Shown here piece by piece: positions 33,950 through 47,600 of a DNA stretch of 64,000 nt. Source of the DNA: Penium margaritaceum. Lineage: Eukaryota > Streptophyta > Zygnematophyceae > Desmidiales > Peniaceae. The DNA is taken from positions 53,981-117,980 of the forward strand of contig SZWC01006863.1 of NCBI GenBank assembly GCA_023375785.1. The letters are read 5' to 3'. The notes beneath the pieces were generated by a model that had not been told where the DNA came from, did no database searches, and saw nothing but the letters and a program-made list of their open reading frames with translations. The translations under genes were made by a program, and so were the position numbers. How positions within the stretch are numbered: position 1 is the stretch's first letter; every line of letters begins with the position of its first letter.

Positions 33950-36150
33950 CCCTACTCTTTGAGAACTAGGATTGATCCTTGCAACAAGTGCATTTTCAGT
34001 GAAAGATGAAGAATTAGTAGATGTAGCATGTGTATACAATGTAAGGGGAGGTTCCAATGGAGGTGATGCTGACGACATAGTAGGTGATGTTGATGTAGAT
34101 GTATGTGAGCCTATTGTAAAATGCAACTGCTTTACCTGTTGTTGAATCTGCTGTAGATGATACTCATTCCAAAGATGCTACTGATGCTTCAAATGTTACC
34201 AAGGTTGCATGTGTTGCACATGGTGTCTATGGTTCAGATGGCTTAGCTGATGCCATGGACAGTACTTTTGCTGTGGATGCATCCAATTCACTCGATACAC
34301 CCGAAAGAGTTGGCGGTGTAGATGATGCTGATGCACCTGGTGCTAATTTTGGCTTTGACACCAATGGTGTAGCAAATGCAGATGATGTAGGTAGTAGGGC
34401 CATGCTACTGAAGGTAGAGACAGTATCAAGCCACCTGGTGCTGCCATACCTGTCGACACTAGAGGTGTAGCAGGTGCAGCTAACACAACTGATGCATCTG
34501 GTGGAGCTGATTCTTGTGCATGCGTAGGCACTGCCATTGACCTGATGATGTAACCAATGCACCTGATGCAACTAGAGGAGCTGATCCCACCCAAGCGCCC
34601 GATGCTACATGTTCTATACATGCATCACTTGCTATGTGTGCTCTCACTGATGCGAGAGCCGTAGCTGATGGAGCTGGTACCGTGCACGGTACCGTTGATG
34701 TAGGTGTAGCTGACCAGTAATGCAGGTGTTATGGATGATGCGGATGATGCACATGCATCTGGTGCAACAACTTACATAAACACCAAGGGTGAAACCGATC
34801 CAACCAATGCAGCCACTACGGTAGATGGTATAGATAACGAAGATGTAGCTGGTGCTATAGAGGAAGTACATGGTTTTGCAGGCGCTGTCGACAGTAAGGG
34901 TGCATCTGGTGTAGCCAGTGTAGCTGGTGTACTGGATGCAACTTATGTAGCTGGTGGAGATAATGCTACTGAAGATGCAGGTTTTATCACCAATGAAGCA
35001 GGTGTAGCACATATAGCTGATGCAACTAGCACCATGGATGGTACCAATACTGTAGATGGTGTTGACATTGCAGATTTAGGAGATGGTAGAGACGTTGCCA
35101 TTGCAATGAGGTATGTTTAACCAATCCAAATTCACACACTCCACAACCAGTGTATGAAAAAGTGGATTCCTTCATCCATGGATTTTTGTTCACTTCCCAG
35201 TACCCTTTTTGTACACAGTTTCAAGGATGAGGTGATTTTCTATGTAATGTTGTACCTGAAACTCCTATTACAACCTTGATGCAAGTGTCAATGTTGATAC
35301 AACCATAGCTAGTACAGCTAATGCTGCTAATGCACCTACTACACCTAGTAATATAGATGGTGCGGGTGATGTGCATGTAGCTGGTGTTGTTCATGCTATG
35401 CAAGTTACTAATGATGTTGAGGTTATAGGCGCTGTCATTGCACTTGATGCCCTTAAATCCGTTGCCATCAATGATACATATAGGTCAAGTAACGCATTTG
35501 ATGAAGCCTAAAGAACCGATGAAGCTGATGTCGTGGATAAATTTGATGATGTATATGAAGCTGATGCATATGGTGATGTTGGCACAAGGGATGCAGCTAG
35601 TGTAGCTCATGCAACCGATGAAGCCAAAACAGCCAATGAAGCTGATGTTGTAAATGAGGTTGTTGTTGAAGATGAAGCTGATGCTATGGGTGATGTCAAC
35701 GTCAAGGATGCAGCTGATGCAGCCATTGCAGTCGCTGAACCTAAAGCAGCCAATGAAGCTAATGCTAGAGAGGAAGCTGATACTAAGGGTGATTTCAATG
35801 CCAAGAGTGTAGGGGATGTAATAGGAGCCACAGATCCTACACTTGTTTTGTGTGCTCTAACATCTGTGCACACCATCACAAGTACTCAAGGCATGAGCTT
35901 TGTCACTAGCTCCGAGATAATATTTGGTATTTTCACTCTTGCTACTAGGACAAGTGCTAGAGATGTTTCTAATGCTTTGGTTCCGGATAATATGCAAAAC
36001 ATTACAGACATACTTGGTGCTCGTGCCCCATCCTTGGTGCTAAGTGACGCAATCGAAGTCCTGGGAGATGGATGCACACAGATTCCCTCGACCGGCATAA
36101 CAATACAAATCAGTGGAGAAGCAAACATGCCAAGGATGAGACAAACATGA
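33950..36150. repeat. Degenerate minisatellite of GNN triplets (GATGTAGCTGGTGCA-like)
   Basis: About 2.2 kb is built from degenerate 6- to 15-mers such as GATGTAGCTGATGCA, GCTGGTGTAGCA and GATGAAGCTGATG. On the plus strand this gives long runs of G-N-N codons, so translated pieces (34,255-34,470, 34,731-35,120, 35,533-36,150) consist mostly of Asp, Ala, Gly, Val and Glu. The open pieces lie in different frames and are broken by stops. The region is interrupted by unrelated sequence at about 35,120-35,270. From about 35,815 the third piece leaves the repeat and becomes Leu/Thr/Ser-rich. It may be a decayed gene for a repetitive acidic protein or a pure minisatellite. No family recognised. Confidence 0.55.
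34676..34693. repeat. Perfect 18-bp palindrome
   Basis: GGTACCGTGCACGGTACC is its own reverse complement. It lies inside the GNN minisatellite. Confidence 0.85.
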
Positions 36151-36699
36151 TGCAATTTCCATTGACAATGTCGTCGAGGAGGAGATCGGCCAGATGAAGC
36201 AGCAATGTGATAGCTCATCCATCATTTCCTAGATATTGGTGGAGTGGAGGATGGAAATAATGACCACAGACTAGGATGTATTGTATAGTCTAGCTGATGA
36301 GGGCATGTCAAAAGTGGATGCTATATAAGAAGTGGGAGAGGTTGATAGCAAAATCAAAGAGTCAGAATGCTCTGAGAAAACATGGTCAAAGAGCTGCTGC
36401 ACCGTTTGCTTCAGTCTCAGAAACTCGATGTACAAGATTTTTAGAGCTCCGGTAAGGGGCACCACTCCGTTTGATTGACCCGCCTCCCGTGGAAATTGAG
36501 AAACTGTGCGATACTAGAGCCAGGAAGGATGCCAATTACTGGGGGCTTTCAACACAAGCGCCAACTGTGGCGTCCATTTCAACAAAAATGGCATGCTAAA
36601 CCAAAAAATAGTGGCCCTCGCTGTCAGAGGAGAGGGTCAATCCTGTGGGAATCATACAAACAAGTGTAGAGAGTGTCACATCCCCACGGCAAAGAGGCC
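36151..36699. other. Intergenic, no supported feature
   Basis: No recognised coding or repeat structure. Confidence 0.4.
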
Positions 36700-37300
36700 A
36701 ACCATATGAGATCCTTGACGGCAATATCACAAAGTGGTGGTGCTGGCCGCCACATCATTGTGCCTAGAGGTGGCTGATGCAAAGGATGCATGCCGAGAAC
36801 TCCGTATCCTAGTGATATAGAAAACGACAATGGGGAGGACTGTCCAGAGGATGTGGCATTCTGCCTAGTCAACATGTCGTCAGGCTTATGAAATATGGGA
36901 AGGCATGTCGAGCACCATCTCCTAGCAGCATAGAAGCCGACCACAGAGGAGGCTGGTCAGTGGAACCACGAAAGGGTGTTGCAAGCTACTAGGTCAGCAT
37001 GCCGCTAGGTTGATGATCCAGGTATGTGTGAAGAACGCCCTTTCCTGTAGGCATATAGACCTGCCACACAAGTGACGGGCCTGTAAAAACAGGCGATGAT
37101 GATGCCGGCGGCAGGGTCACCATGTCTGGGGCCGACAAGTGATGAGGGTGAGCGAAGAAAACACTGCCTCCCAGTAGTGAAGAAAACACTGCCTCCCAGG
37201 AGTGCAGAAAGCGACCACGGGGGTACATGACCAGGGAACAAGAGAATGGTGGTTTCAGTTGATGCATCATCATGCCTGGGGGCTGATGAGAAAGGTAAGA
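36700..37300. repeat. Degenerate tandem repeat, period about 115-120 bp
   Basis: Units share a CATGCC-G-GG-TGATGA start and an AGAAAGCGACCAC-GGAGG-like end, for example near 36,760, 36,880, 37,000, 37,125 and 37,265. An exact local duplication of GAAGAAAACACTGCCTCCCAG lies at about 37,153 and 37,180. Confidence 0.5.
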
Positions 37301-38989
37301 ATGAGGAATGTTGGCTCTAAGTGGTTATGAAACTGGTCATTAGAGCATCAAACCGGGCTACCTCGAGTTAGCCCCGTTTGATACTATGACTTTCGATGTG
37401 CTAAGTTAGAAAGAGGATAAGAGGAAGAACAAAAGAGACGAGAAACAAAAAGGAGAAAAACCCTTTTCCCATATAGTGGCTGCTCCTTGTCCAAAGAATT
37501 TTCCAAAAGTACTCCTTTCGTCATCGAGTGCCTGCTATGCTCGATTGTCCCCTCTTTCTTTTCCCTTGGTGGTCAACTAGCTTGACTCCGTTATGGCTAG
37601 GGTTGAGGCACACTACCCACACAGTCATGTGTGTAATTCTGCACCCATTCAATCATGGGAATTGCCAGCAATAATCGAGCGAGGACTGTCTTGCTATCAT
37701 GATGACGTCGGGCGTTAGTAGGGCAACTGCAATCTGTTTCCATAGAGCTACGAAGCCAGACTGATCTACGCGGCAGCCAACTTGTGTAATGAAGCTTCAC
37801 AATAATGTTGTTGCTACTGCTGGGCACGCAAACTGTGTAGTGCTAATTCTATTATTGCTTCTCGTGCTACTACTATGCAATGATATTGCATGCTCCTGTT
37901 TTCGTGCAACACAACTACATCCTTTGCTTTGCTTTTGCGCTTTTCAACACAACATCTATTGTATGCTATGGCTTCTGCTCGTTTCTACAACTCTTTCTTG
38001 CTATTCCCATGCAATACTCTGCCACAAAACATTGTTACTTCCAAGCTGCTGCTTCATGCTACGGCCGCCACTCACAACTGTAGTTTCACTTGTTGCTACC
38101 ACACGATGTTGCTGTACCTATTGTTTCTTTCTTGTGTGCTACAGTTCACAACTGCAGCAATCCGTAAGCCGCAACCTGCACCCTCTGCACTTGTGCCATC
38201 CACACACATTGCTATGCTAATACTACTTCCGTGTATCTACTTGTACATGGCCGGTTGGATGATTTTGCTTTCCACTGCTAGGTTTATGGCGCTTATAATA
38301 TACATCAAAAATCGTTTCTATTTCTTTATTGCTCACACGGCCCCCATGTGCTGCTATGAGAGTGACCCACTCTTTACCCCAGCTGCCTCTGAGCCTGTAC
38401 GAGTGACTCTAACAATCTGTATGATGAGATTGGCACTACACTATTGATCCAACCCATTGAACCCTATGTAATTCTGTTGGTTATTATGCTCTTCTTCAGC
38501 TTGTATTACTCGACATCACCATGTTTCTTCGAGAGTGCTCACTGCGTAGTTCAACCAGCCTGTAATGCATAATGAATATACTCTTGATACATGTTGGACA
38601 CGCAACCCTATAATCTTTGATGACCATGGCATAGCAGCACGTGGATGGGTCCTTGCTATGCTTTGTGTTAAAGAAGTCCTCGTTTTTCAAGTCATCATGT
38701 CTAAGTTGAAATGTTTGCGAGTCAATCAAGTCCTTTTGAAGTTGTATTTGAGCATTGGCGTCCTTTGGGGTATCCTTCCCAATGGCTCACACGCTGGTAT
38801 GGTATTACCCACAATAGGTGGATTCACCAAGTATCATTTGTAACCATCACTATTGCTCCACCCATTTGTACACTCTCCTCCTTCTCGGCTTCTACATCCT
38901 CCCCCTTGACTCTGGTAACATGTTTGATTACTTCGGGTTTGGGTGGCCGTGGCAAAGGTGGAAAAGGGAAAGGTAATAGCCCTTTGACA
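37301..38989. other. Intergenic, partly low complexity
   Basis: 37,800-38,240 has recurring GCTACT / CATGCT / ACAACA words, so two overlapping Cys/Leu-rich frames stay open. Composition and overlap argue against a gene. 38,450-38,989 shows no feature. Confidence 0.4.
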
Positions 38990-39545
38990 CAGTCGTCTTT
39001 GTGATTGTAACACATTGGTCGACTTGCTCGCCATGGAAAACTTGCATGTGGCATGTGGTTGTGTGTCTTTGGGGGTCATGGAAGAGTGTTGGTTCTGGGC
39101 GCGCAACCATGCAAGTGACCTCTTGACTTCACCCGCATGCACCACCCTATACGAAGTTTAGTGTGCTACATTAGTGCACTTGTGTCGGGGCACGATAACT
39201 CCAGTGTCATACGCTGCACATGGCTGCTAATGCTAACGGTCCAAGAACGAGGGGAAGTAAATGTTGCATGAGCCAGACATGCTCCATGCCGGCCAACCAA
39301 GCATGATGGTTCACAAGGATGAACACAACTTATGAGATACAAGCATGCATGCTGCTTACAGACCCAACACGCGGCATCATATCGTGGGTCGTCTTGTCAA
39401 CATTAGGACTCTGAGATTCCTCTCTCGTTTGTACACCTTCTGCTTGTTTTCTAACTATTTGTCATCGATCCATGGCATCTCATACGAGATTCTTCGCCCA
39501 CCCTCTCCGTTCTCTCCCCCCTTTATGCGTGCTCCCTCGTGTAAC
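38990..39545. repeat. Dispersed repeat, copy 2
   Basis: Same orientation as 18,555-19,285, about 20 kb away. It shares GCAAGTGACCTC, TTGACTTCACCC, GAGCCAGACATGCT, TTGTTTTCTA and TCTCTCCCC blocks but lacks ~200 bp of copy 1. The two copies are too diverged to be LTRs of one recent element. They look like two members of an old dispersed family. Confidence 0.6.
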
Positions 39546-41468
39546 TCTCTTCATCGTTATTCGCATGCCCTATCACACCACTCTTAGGTCTACACACGTG
39601 AAACCACTTTACCCATCATATGGAACCAATTGGAACGAGAAATCTTGTGACCCTCCTGAAATCCCTTATCTGGCCCTCCTTCCGTCCGAAAACTTCTCAT
39701 CTACCTCTTAACCTCCGTACAAATCATGCGTTGGTTAAACCCCTCTTCCCCATGAAATTATAGTAGCTCATCACAAATGTTTTTCAAATAATGACAAAGG
39801 AGGCCTCTTCCACAATTCACCCGTGGATGAGACATAAAAGCACCATTTAATCCTAGGGTTGGTCTTCATGGGCTCACATGCCGCCTCACGTGCTTGCACT
39901 AGACAGTCTCCCACCAGTTACACTTTGTTCTGGTTTACTCACAAATGAAGGACCTGACCCCTACCTGACAATGGCTACTAAATGCATAAAAGCAAGAAAT
40001 TAACATCGGAGCCACTGATATACGAAACGATTAAACCTAGGCAAGAAATTTAAGCAACATATGGTGTTTATGTCATTTCATACACTTGAAGATGAAAATA
40101 CATATTTGATTTCATTCCATTAATCTTAAAATAGTTTTTAAATAATTATGAATATTTTTTTATCGTCTCTCATGGAATCAACCCAACACAAGAAAACATA
40201 TGAAATCAAGATATGGATGAAAGATTTCCTGTCCATCTAGAAAATTTTCATTCCTCTTCGTTTTTAGATTTTCCAATCGTTATTTTCAACCAATGCACGC
40301 ATTGTGTGCAGCTTTATGCCCTTGCTAACCAATGGCCACATTATTCATTCCTTCACGTCCCGGGTACAACTCTTTGTTTAGTGTAAGTGCTGAGGTAGTC
40401 ACCCTGGCTGTCTGTTACGACAAGGTTGCATAGAAAAACGTACCTGCTTGATTCAGATGCATCTTGTTCGACTTTGACTGCTGAATAATGAGGTACGAGG
40501 CCTGAAGGCCCCATGGGTGTCTTCGATTGTTCCAGTAGTGAAGATTTCAACGGCAGATGTTTCCTAGGCACATGTGGTATGCAATCGACGGTCCTCCCGT
40601 TGCAGTGCCACCTCCCATGCACAGTTCAGCGTTCACCCTACTCCCGCTTCCACCAACCTGCTAGGTGGTCCCGACACCCTAGTGATCGCAACCTCCTCTT
40701 CGCCGTCGACGTGTACTTCGCTTGCGGGGATGTCAGAATGCTTTCTCTGTGGGCCAAGTACAGCAGCCTCCAACTGAATCTAGGGCCCATCATACAAGTA
40801 TCCCATGTTGTTTATTCCTTTGCTATCTACGTTTTCTTGAATGACAAGCATGCTACGGTACAAAGCTATGGATCCGCGCTCGTCGACAGGGCCCCGTTGC
40901 TTGAAGAGAGCAAATCAAGAATCTACACCAGAAATAGACAATATTCCATACGTAATAGAAAGTTTATGCGATTGCCTCGTAGCGAATGAACCTATCAGGT
41001 TACTCATCATAATGCAGTAAGGTTGTCGGAGTCAAACATTAACTATCGCTCCGATCCGTCGTTGGTTATGCGATTGCTTTGTGGCCAAGCAAGTGCACAA
41101 TTCTTGTACGTGCTGTCGTGAAACAATGTTTGTGCTTCTCGATCTCAAAACTCAACGAGGAAATCTCAATCTATAAAATTTCTATTCCATTAAAGGCTTC
41201 CGAAAAGGACCTGTAATGGCGAGCTTGCCACTCGGGATTGTCGCAGGGTAGCTGGTAAGCTAGGGTTTCACTAGCTAGGAGGTTGATTTAAGGACCATTA
41301 GCTTGTTTCAATTCCCATTCAGCAACATTTTCCTTCACCTCAGAGATTAACAGCGTGTTCTCGCTGCAGTGAAACTTTCTCAGGCTGACCCTTCCGTGCC
41401 GGCCCCGGATACGTCATGCAGTAGATGTCGCCAAAGCCGCGCTTCCCTGCACGGGACATCTCGTCGTG
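39546..41468. other. Upstream region of the PNUTS-like gene
   Basis: It presumably contains the promoter and 5' untranslated exon(s) of the gene beginning at 41,469. No core promoter could be fixed by eye. The plus-strand open frame at 40,513-40,989 (158 codons) and the overlapping minus-strand one at 40,353-40,622 are unrecognised. GC content rises from about 40,400 onward, toward the gene. Confidence 0.35.
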
Positions 41469-41663
41469 ATGACACAGTCCGCCACAATGCCTGTTGTCCA
41501 AGTCAGGATGGGAACTCCAAGCGCTCACAAACTCCGGATGGACGTCAACCCTTCCCATCACCACCTCCATCCACCTCCACCCTTGCTTGCCGAATCCTTG
41601 CATCCGAGCAAACGAGCGAGAACAAAACGTGTGTCGTGGCCTGCTGACGATCATCTCCAGCAG
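41469..41663 (+). CDS. Exon 1: basic region and RVxF motif
   Basis: The first ATG in the open frame is at 41,469. Alternatives are at 41,487 (better context, ACAATG) and 41,508. The exon is His/Pro-rich, then encodes SKRARTKRVSWPADDHLQQ, a nuclear-localisation-like basic run fused to a PP1-docking motif (R-V-x-W). Donor CAG|GTTGTG, phase 0. The start choice is uncertain, and an upstream coding exon cannot be excluded. Confidence 0.7.
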
Positions 41664-44600
41664 GTTGTGTGTAGGCTTCCGTGCAGGCTTTGTGTCAGCC
41701 ATTTCCTTTTTCTGAAATCTTCCTTGCCGAGCGCGACACTGGGCGTGTACTCGTGACTGATAGTGTTTCGAAGCCGTGCTAGACGTGCGCTTCCTGTACT
41801 GGATGGACCGTGCCCTCCTCTCGTTTCTGGTCCACTTGCAGAGGCAGCCGCCAGACCTGCTTGCTGAGGTTCTAAGCGTTACAATCCATGCGTGAGGAAC
41901 ATGTCTTCCCTTGTTTTTCGTGTGGGTTGCCGGAAGGCTTTACACGGCAAGTCGTATGGTTCTCTCTCGTGTCTCTCCTGAAAGTGCCTTGCACCGTCAC
42001 CACGATGCAAGGATACATGAGTATTAGCTTTGCAGACACTGATCTGCTCTCTCAACCCTGTCCGACGAGGAGAGTGGGAATGTTGAAGACGTGCCCTGTT
42101 GGTAGCAATCCCAAAGGTTGTCCTGGCCCGCCCTTCTAGTCGTGGACTCCTGAGTAGTCAGTCGTGCGGTGTATTACTAGTTCATCCCTGCCTGACGCCT
42201 CCTGAAGCGTCCGACCACACCATCGCTTCGTGCGTTCACTCTCGGACATGTACAGTACTTACAGGGCAGTTCACATCTTGCTGAAAGATTCCAGCGCTAT
42301 TTTCGCACCTGTCAGAAGTGCTTAGCCGTTAGGCCAGTATGTCCTTTAGGACAGGGAGGGGTCAAGGCAATTACGCGAAAGAGGTGGACTGCATGATACC
42401 CATCTTCTCGTGGACTGGATTGCTCAACCTTTTTTGCAATCTATCATGTGCAAGTTGGTGTAACGTGTTTGTGGAAATCGGGAAGCAATATGACTCCCTT
42501 CGTCATGCCCTGAGCATGTCTTCAGAGTCGTCGTAGGGAAGAGTCTATCATGTTTGTTTGGAGCAACCAGTGAGCTGTGTGCAGCGTTGTGTCCGTTTGT
42601 CTGGTTGTGAAACGAACCTGGTCGGATGGCTTCTCAGCTGGTCCACGAGATGGCGTGCTGTCGTACTCATTAACGACAATCTGGCGGGAGGGAGCGTTTT
42701 CACTGCTTGAAAGCAGCCAACTAGTTGGAAATAACTGTTTGCATTGCTTTTTCTCTCAGTGTTGCGGAACTTGCGTCTGGGGACAGGATGGAGGATGCGG
42801 ATTTTAATAAGTGGTTTGGTCCTGAACATGCTAGGAATGGTCGATAGCAGGTCGCTTGAAGCAGTATGCGTGTGGGACACAAGAGTTGTTGGTACGAGAA
42901 AGCAGCCATTTGCCTAGATTGTTGAGCAAGTGACGTCCAAGTATCTTTCTGGTTGGTGGTCTTTCACCTTTAGACAATGGAAGGGATTCCGCCATCATTG
43001 TCTAACGCTTGTGATATGAGTATTTCTTATGAAGTCCCTGAGGAACCCGTCTCTGAGCCGTGAGTAGTCCTGAGTTCTTAGGGTTGGTAGGACTGAAGAG
43101 CACCGAGTCACCAGCACTGTACATGGTTGAACTTTTATAGTGTTGCTTACGAGGTAGTCAGGTGTTCGCAGTACACACGACCTTGGGGTGTTGCTCCACT
43201 TTTCCTGGAAGTCTCCTGAGAGCTTTGAACCATTCATGTGCGGCCGTTTTGGTAAACATCTCGCAGGCATGCGTCATCTTGGGCCAGGGATGAGTACTTT
43301 TCAAGGGATGAACGGTTGTTGAAGGGTCAGGTCCGGGGGAAGGCTAGGCACAGTCCACTCAGCAAAGTCTGGGCGGGAAGAAATGGGCTAGAAGCTAAAT
43401 TATGACCTGAGACGAAAATTGTGACCAACACGTTTAGTGGTAGATGTGGATGCACGCCCCTCAAGCCCCACGGTCACTTAGCTGGATTCTCTGCTTGTCT
43501 GAAAACACGTGAACTCACTCCGCAGATCCGACTATTCAGTTCCGAAGATGCTCCATATCTAGCTGGATCTCTTGTTCACCATCAGCACCATGAGCAACAG
43601 CAGAACCAGCACGGTGAAATGCAATTGGGTGGTTGTGTGCTGCCTCACGCCAAAGAAGGCCAAGAAGGGATTGATTTGCCACCGGGTTTTGGCCAGCATC
43701 CTCAGCAACCGTCAGGACAACAGGTGCAGCAACGGCAGAAGAAACATATAAGATGCGATTCAGCAGCAGTGGCCGCCATGACGGCTCAGCTTTCGTGGCA
43801 CACACCAGGAAAGGTGTGTACTGGTCCAGGACTATGGCACTGAGCAGTTACTGAGTGTTCCCTCTCTCTACCGCTGTGCATGTCAGCTTTGGCCAAGGGT
43901 TGACATGCTTAGATTGATAGATACCAACATGCCCTGATGCAGCTGGAGCAGGCTCGTTGGCGCAATTCCCCCCAATAAGCTTGTCTTGTGCGAACCCAAG
44001 GACTCACGCAAGCAATTTTTCTACTCCTGTCCTGCTGGTACTGGTTGATTCCTAGGCTAGTCTTGCTCTACGTTTACTGCCTTGACTGTTTTCTTCTGCT
44101 GGTGTCCGGAATGGCAGACAGTGTTTCTGGCCTTGGACTTTTTGTTTCTTCACTTTCCACCAGCCGCACACACCAAATTCTAAGGAGCACCACCCTCCAA
44201 AGGGAGCTTCCTTGGAGTTCAAACCCGACAGCTGTTCCATTGCCATGCTGTGCAGGCAGTGATCGACAGCCAGTGGGGTGTGGTGGCTGGTGAGGACAGC
44301 ATGCAAGTCAAGGAGCAGCAGCAGCGTGAGATGCGGTCGTTCGAAGCATTCTATCCACGTCCTTCAGCCATTCCAGACTCGTAAGCCTGCTTTGCTGTGC
44401 CCATGGGTGTGATTTCTTCTGTTTGCCAGCCACTAATCCAGAGATAGAGAAGTCTTTCTAGGCAGAAAAGGTCTTTAATAGTTTGCCAAAGGAATCAAGC
44501 TACGCAGGTTGACTCTGAACCCGTGTCAGGAACTAGCACTTTGTTGATGCTGAACCCCTAACCTTTGTTTGCTGCCTGAGCGGAGTACAGCATGTGGCCA

Positions 44601-47600
44601 CCGCGCCAGCTTGCTGTTCGATCTACAAGTGGAGGGGAGGCGGAGGGCGATTGTTTGACCTGCTTTGTCTAGTCCAACTTGCAGTGTGGTTTTCCTGTGT
44701 GGGCTTCTCATGTTCGGGTGTCACATTCCCTAGCTCGATACCCTTGCTTTTGCTCGCCACACTCTGAGGGCCCTCGCAACATTAGCTGCATTCAAAGGTC
44801 CTTAAGTCTCTTGGAACATTGTCATGCCTTATTTTTTTTCTGTCTCTCACCCTATGCGTTTTGGAAAGTCTGGTCTAGGCTTGGTGCAGCCGTTGCACAT
44901 TGTTTTCTCAGTTCCTGTTTTCATGTGCACAACTCTGCCACCCCCTCCTCTCGTACCTTAAATTGGGAATGAGTAATTGTCTCTTAATTACCTGCCTGTG
45001 CTTGTTTTGTCCTGTTAGTCCCGTGGAACCACTGGAGCCCCAGGAGACTTTGGACGAGGAGCTGGTGCCTGTCATCCCCATTGTAGCTCTTGAGGTGGAG
45101 GCAGCTGAGGCTGCTGATGCTGCGGCTGAAGCTCCCGTGATGGTAGCAGATGAGAAACTGAGCAACCAACCTGCAGCCACATCGCCTGGTGGGTTCAGTG
45201 GGTGTCACGCTTCCTGAGGTGTAGTTGGGCTGGGGGAGGGGGGGTTGGGCTGGTGCTGAGTTCCCTCATAATGGCTGGGCGAATGGGGGGGGGGGGGGGG
45301 GGGGGGGGGGGGGTGATGGACTGTGTCACCAAGTGGTTGAAGCACCACACATTCCCTCTTGGCATGAAACCAATGCGTTTGAACGTTTCAAGCCTTGTTC
45401 ATCACCTTGCTTTCTTCCTGGTGTTTGTCATTGTCTTGTTGGCAGAAATGGCTTCTGGGACAAACTTGCAAACTGCTCCGTCCCACCTTGACCCAGAGGC
45501 TCCGAAAGCACTCTCGGATCACCCAAAGCCTGGTTCTTCTGTTCACGAGGAAGCAGGAGGAGCTCTGTTGGCTGCAGATGCATCTCCAGACCATGCCTTG
45601 TGCCCCCAGCTACATGCTGGTGTGCAGATAGCAGGTGCTGGCTCCCTAGGCTCTTCCGGTGCGCTTGGAACTGGCAATGATGGTGGTGGCAGAGCGAGCA
45701 TGGCCAATGCAGCACCATCCCCAGCATTGTCAGGAGTAGTGCAAGAAGGAGGCAATGGGGGAACGGCAGGAGGGGCCATCACAGACTTGAGCTCGGCTGC
45801 AACCAAGCTGGCATCAGGCAATGAAGAAATTGCTGCTGCTGCGGTGGCTGCAGTGGCAGCAGTCTGCCCGAATGGGGAGGTGGATGAGAAGCTCCTTGCT
45901 CAGACTATTGCTGCACTGACTGCGAAGCAGCAACAGCAAGAGAGACTGCAGCAACAGGGTCGGACACAGCAGCAGCTGGACTCCCCAGGCACTAGGCAGA
46001 TCCCAGAAGCTGCTCTTGTTGGACATCCCCTGGCTGCAGGTAGCACTCCCACGCTCAACCAATGGCCTCTCCACTGGCCATGTTCCTGGCGCCTTGCTAT
46101 CTGGTTTCCAGGGCCATCGGCATTTGCTTGTGACAACAAATTGACTAGAACTGGGAGACTAGTCCCTATTCGCTGGATTGGTTATGTACTCCCCCTGCTT
46201 CAAATGGGTCCTTCAATAAAAGTCACCTCTTCTCCTGTACACCCATTTCCACCCCCACCATGTCTTTGTGTTTCCTCCCTTCCTCCCCACTTTGTACCTT
46301 TGTTAACAATGCACCCTCTTCGACCCCATCCGTGAGCATCACAATTCGTGCTCTCCCTGTTCTGCCCCTGGTCCTTGATCGGAAGAGACTTTCCCGGCCC
46401 CCCTCCCCAGGTCACAAGCTGTATTCTCAGTCTTCGGGAAACTAACTGCACGGAGAAGGAGCGGGGTGGGCAGAGCACTTCTTAACTTCTGGAGTTGGAA
46501 GTGCTGTGTGAAAGACGAAACTCATCAAATGACTACTCTGGTGTTGCTTGCTGCAGGATGTGGCGATGGAGGGCATCCTGGCAATGGCAGCAGCAGCCAC
46601 AGCAGCAACAGCAGCAGCAGTGCATTCCCTGGGCCCCCTCCTCCACCACTGGCACCCGCGCCATCAGCTCAGGGTCAAGGTAGAATTATGCCGTCTCCTG
46701 GACAAGGGCCACAGCCTCCCCCAGGCATGCCTCCTGGACCTGCTGATGCTGCAAACAATCTTCCCCAGGGCTCTGGACCTGTTGGTTCTGGTCTGCCTTT
46801 CACACCTGGTGGCCCTAGTCATCCTCGAGGCCCACCACCTTTTCTCCATGGCTCGGGGGGCCCACCACAGCCTCCATTCCCCAACCCTCCTGGTGTGGGT
46901 GGCATGCCTCAACAAGGTGGTCCCCACGTGGGCCCTGGTGGCATGGGGCACCCTCTCCAGCAGCAGCCTCCGCAGCCAGGGTTCTTTGGTCCTGATGGAC
47001 CTGGTCCTGGCCCCTCATCGATGCATCAACAGGGGGCTACTCCGCCTCTCCAAGGCAGGCCAGGGCTGCACCCTCCGCAGCCGCCCCCTTTTGGTCCTCC
47101 AGGGGGGGTGCCGCCAGGCATCCAAGGTGGCGGCGGCTTTGGCGGGCAGTGGGGACCACGACCTGGCGGTGGGAGGGGAGGAAGAGGTTCTGCGCCTGTG
47201 TATGGAGGGGATGGTGGCAGAGGTGGGGGTATGCGACCCCCTCCTCCACCCCATGGGCCATACCCTTCTGGTCCCGGTGGTCATGGAGGTCCTCCTGTGC
47301 AGTCTCCTGGAGCTGGGGCTTCTGGGCCGCCTCATGGAAGAGCTGGTCCCATGCTTCAGTGGGTGACAAAGGTAGAAACCTTGCCTGCTCCGGGAGGAGC
47401 TGCTGGTCCGGGTAACATAGCGCCACCTTCAGGGCCTTCACAACCTGGGCCTGGTGCAATCCGGCCTTCTGGACCACCACCGCCACCACCACCAGGGCCA
47501 CCACATGGAGGGCAACCGCCACCACATGGAGGCCCACCTCCGCCACACGGAGGGCCACCTTCCCAACATGGAGGGCCACCGCCACCCCTCGGAGGCCCCC

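Noticed and set aside
37789-38447. Overlapping Cys/Leu-rich frames of 143 and 185 codons
   Set aside because: Two frames are open at once over a stretch of recurring GCTACT/CATGCT words. This is low complexity, not a membrane protein.
45202-46335. One 377-codon frame taken as a single exon
   Set aside because: It starts in the intron, runs through a poly-G tract and reads past a good GCAG|GTAGCA donor. Splice phases and homology support 45,446-46,039 instead.
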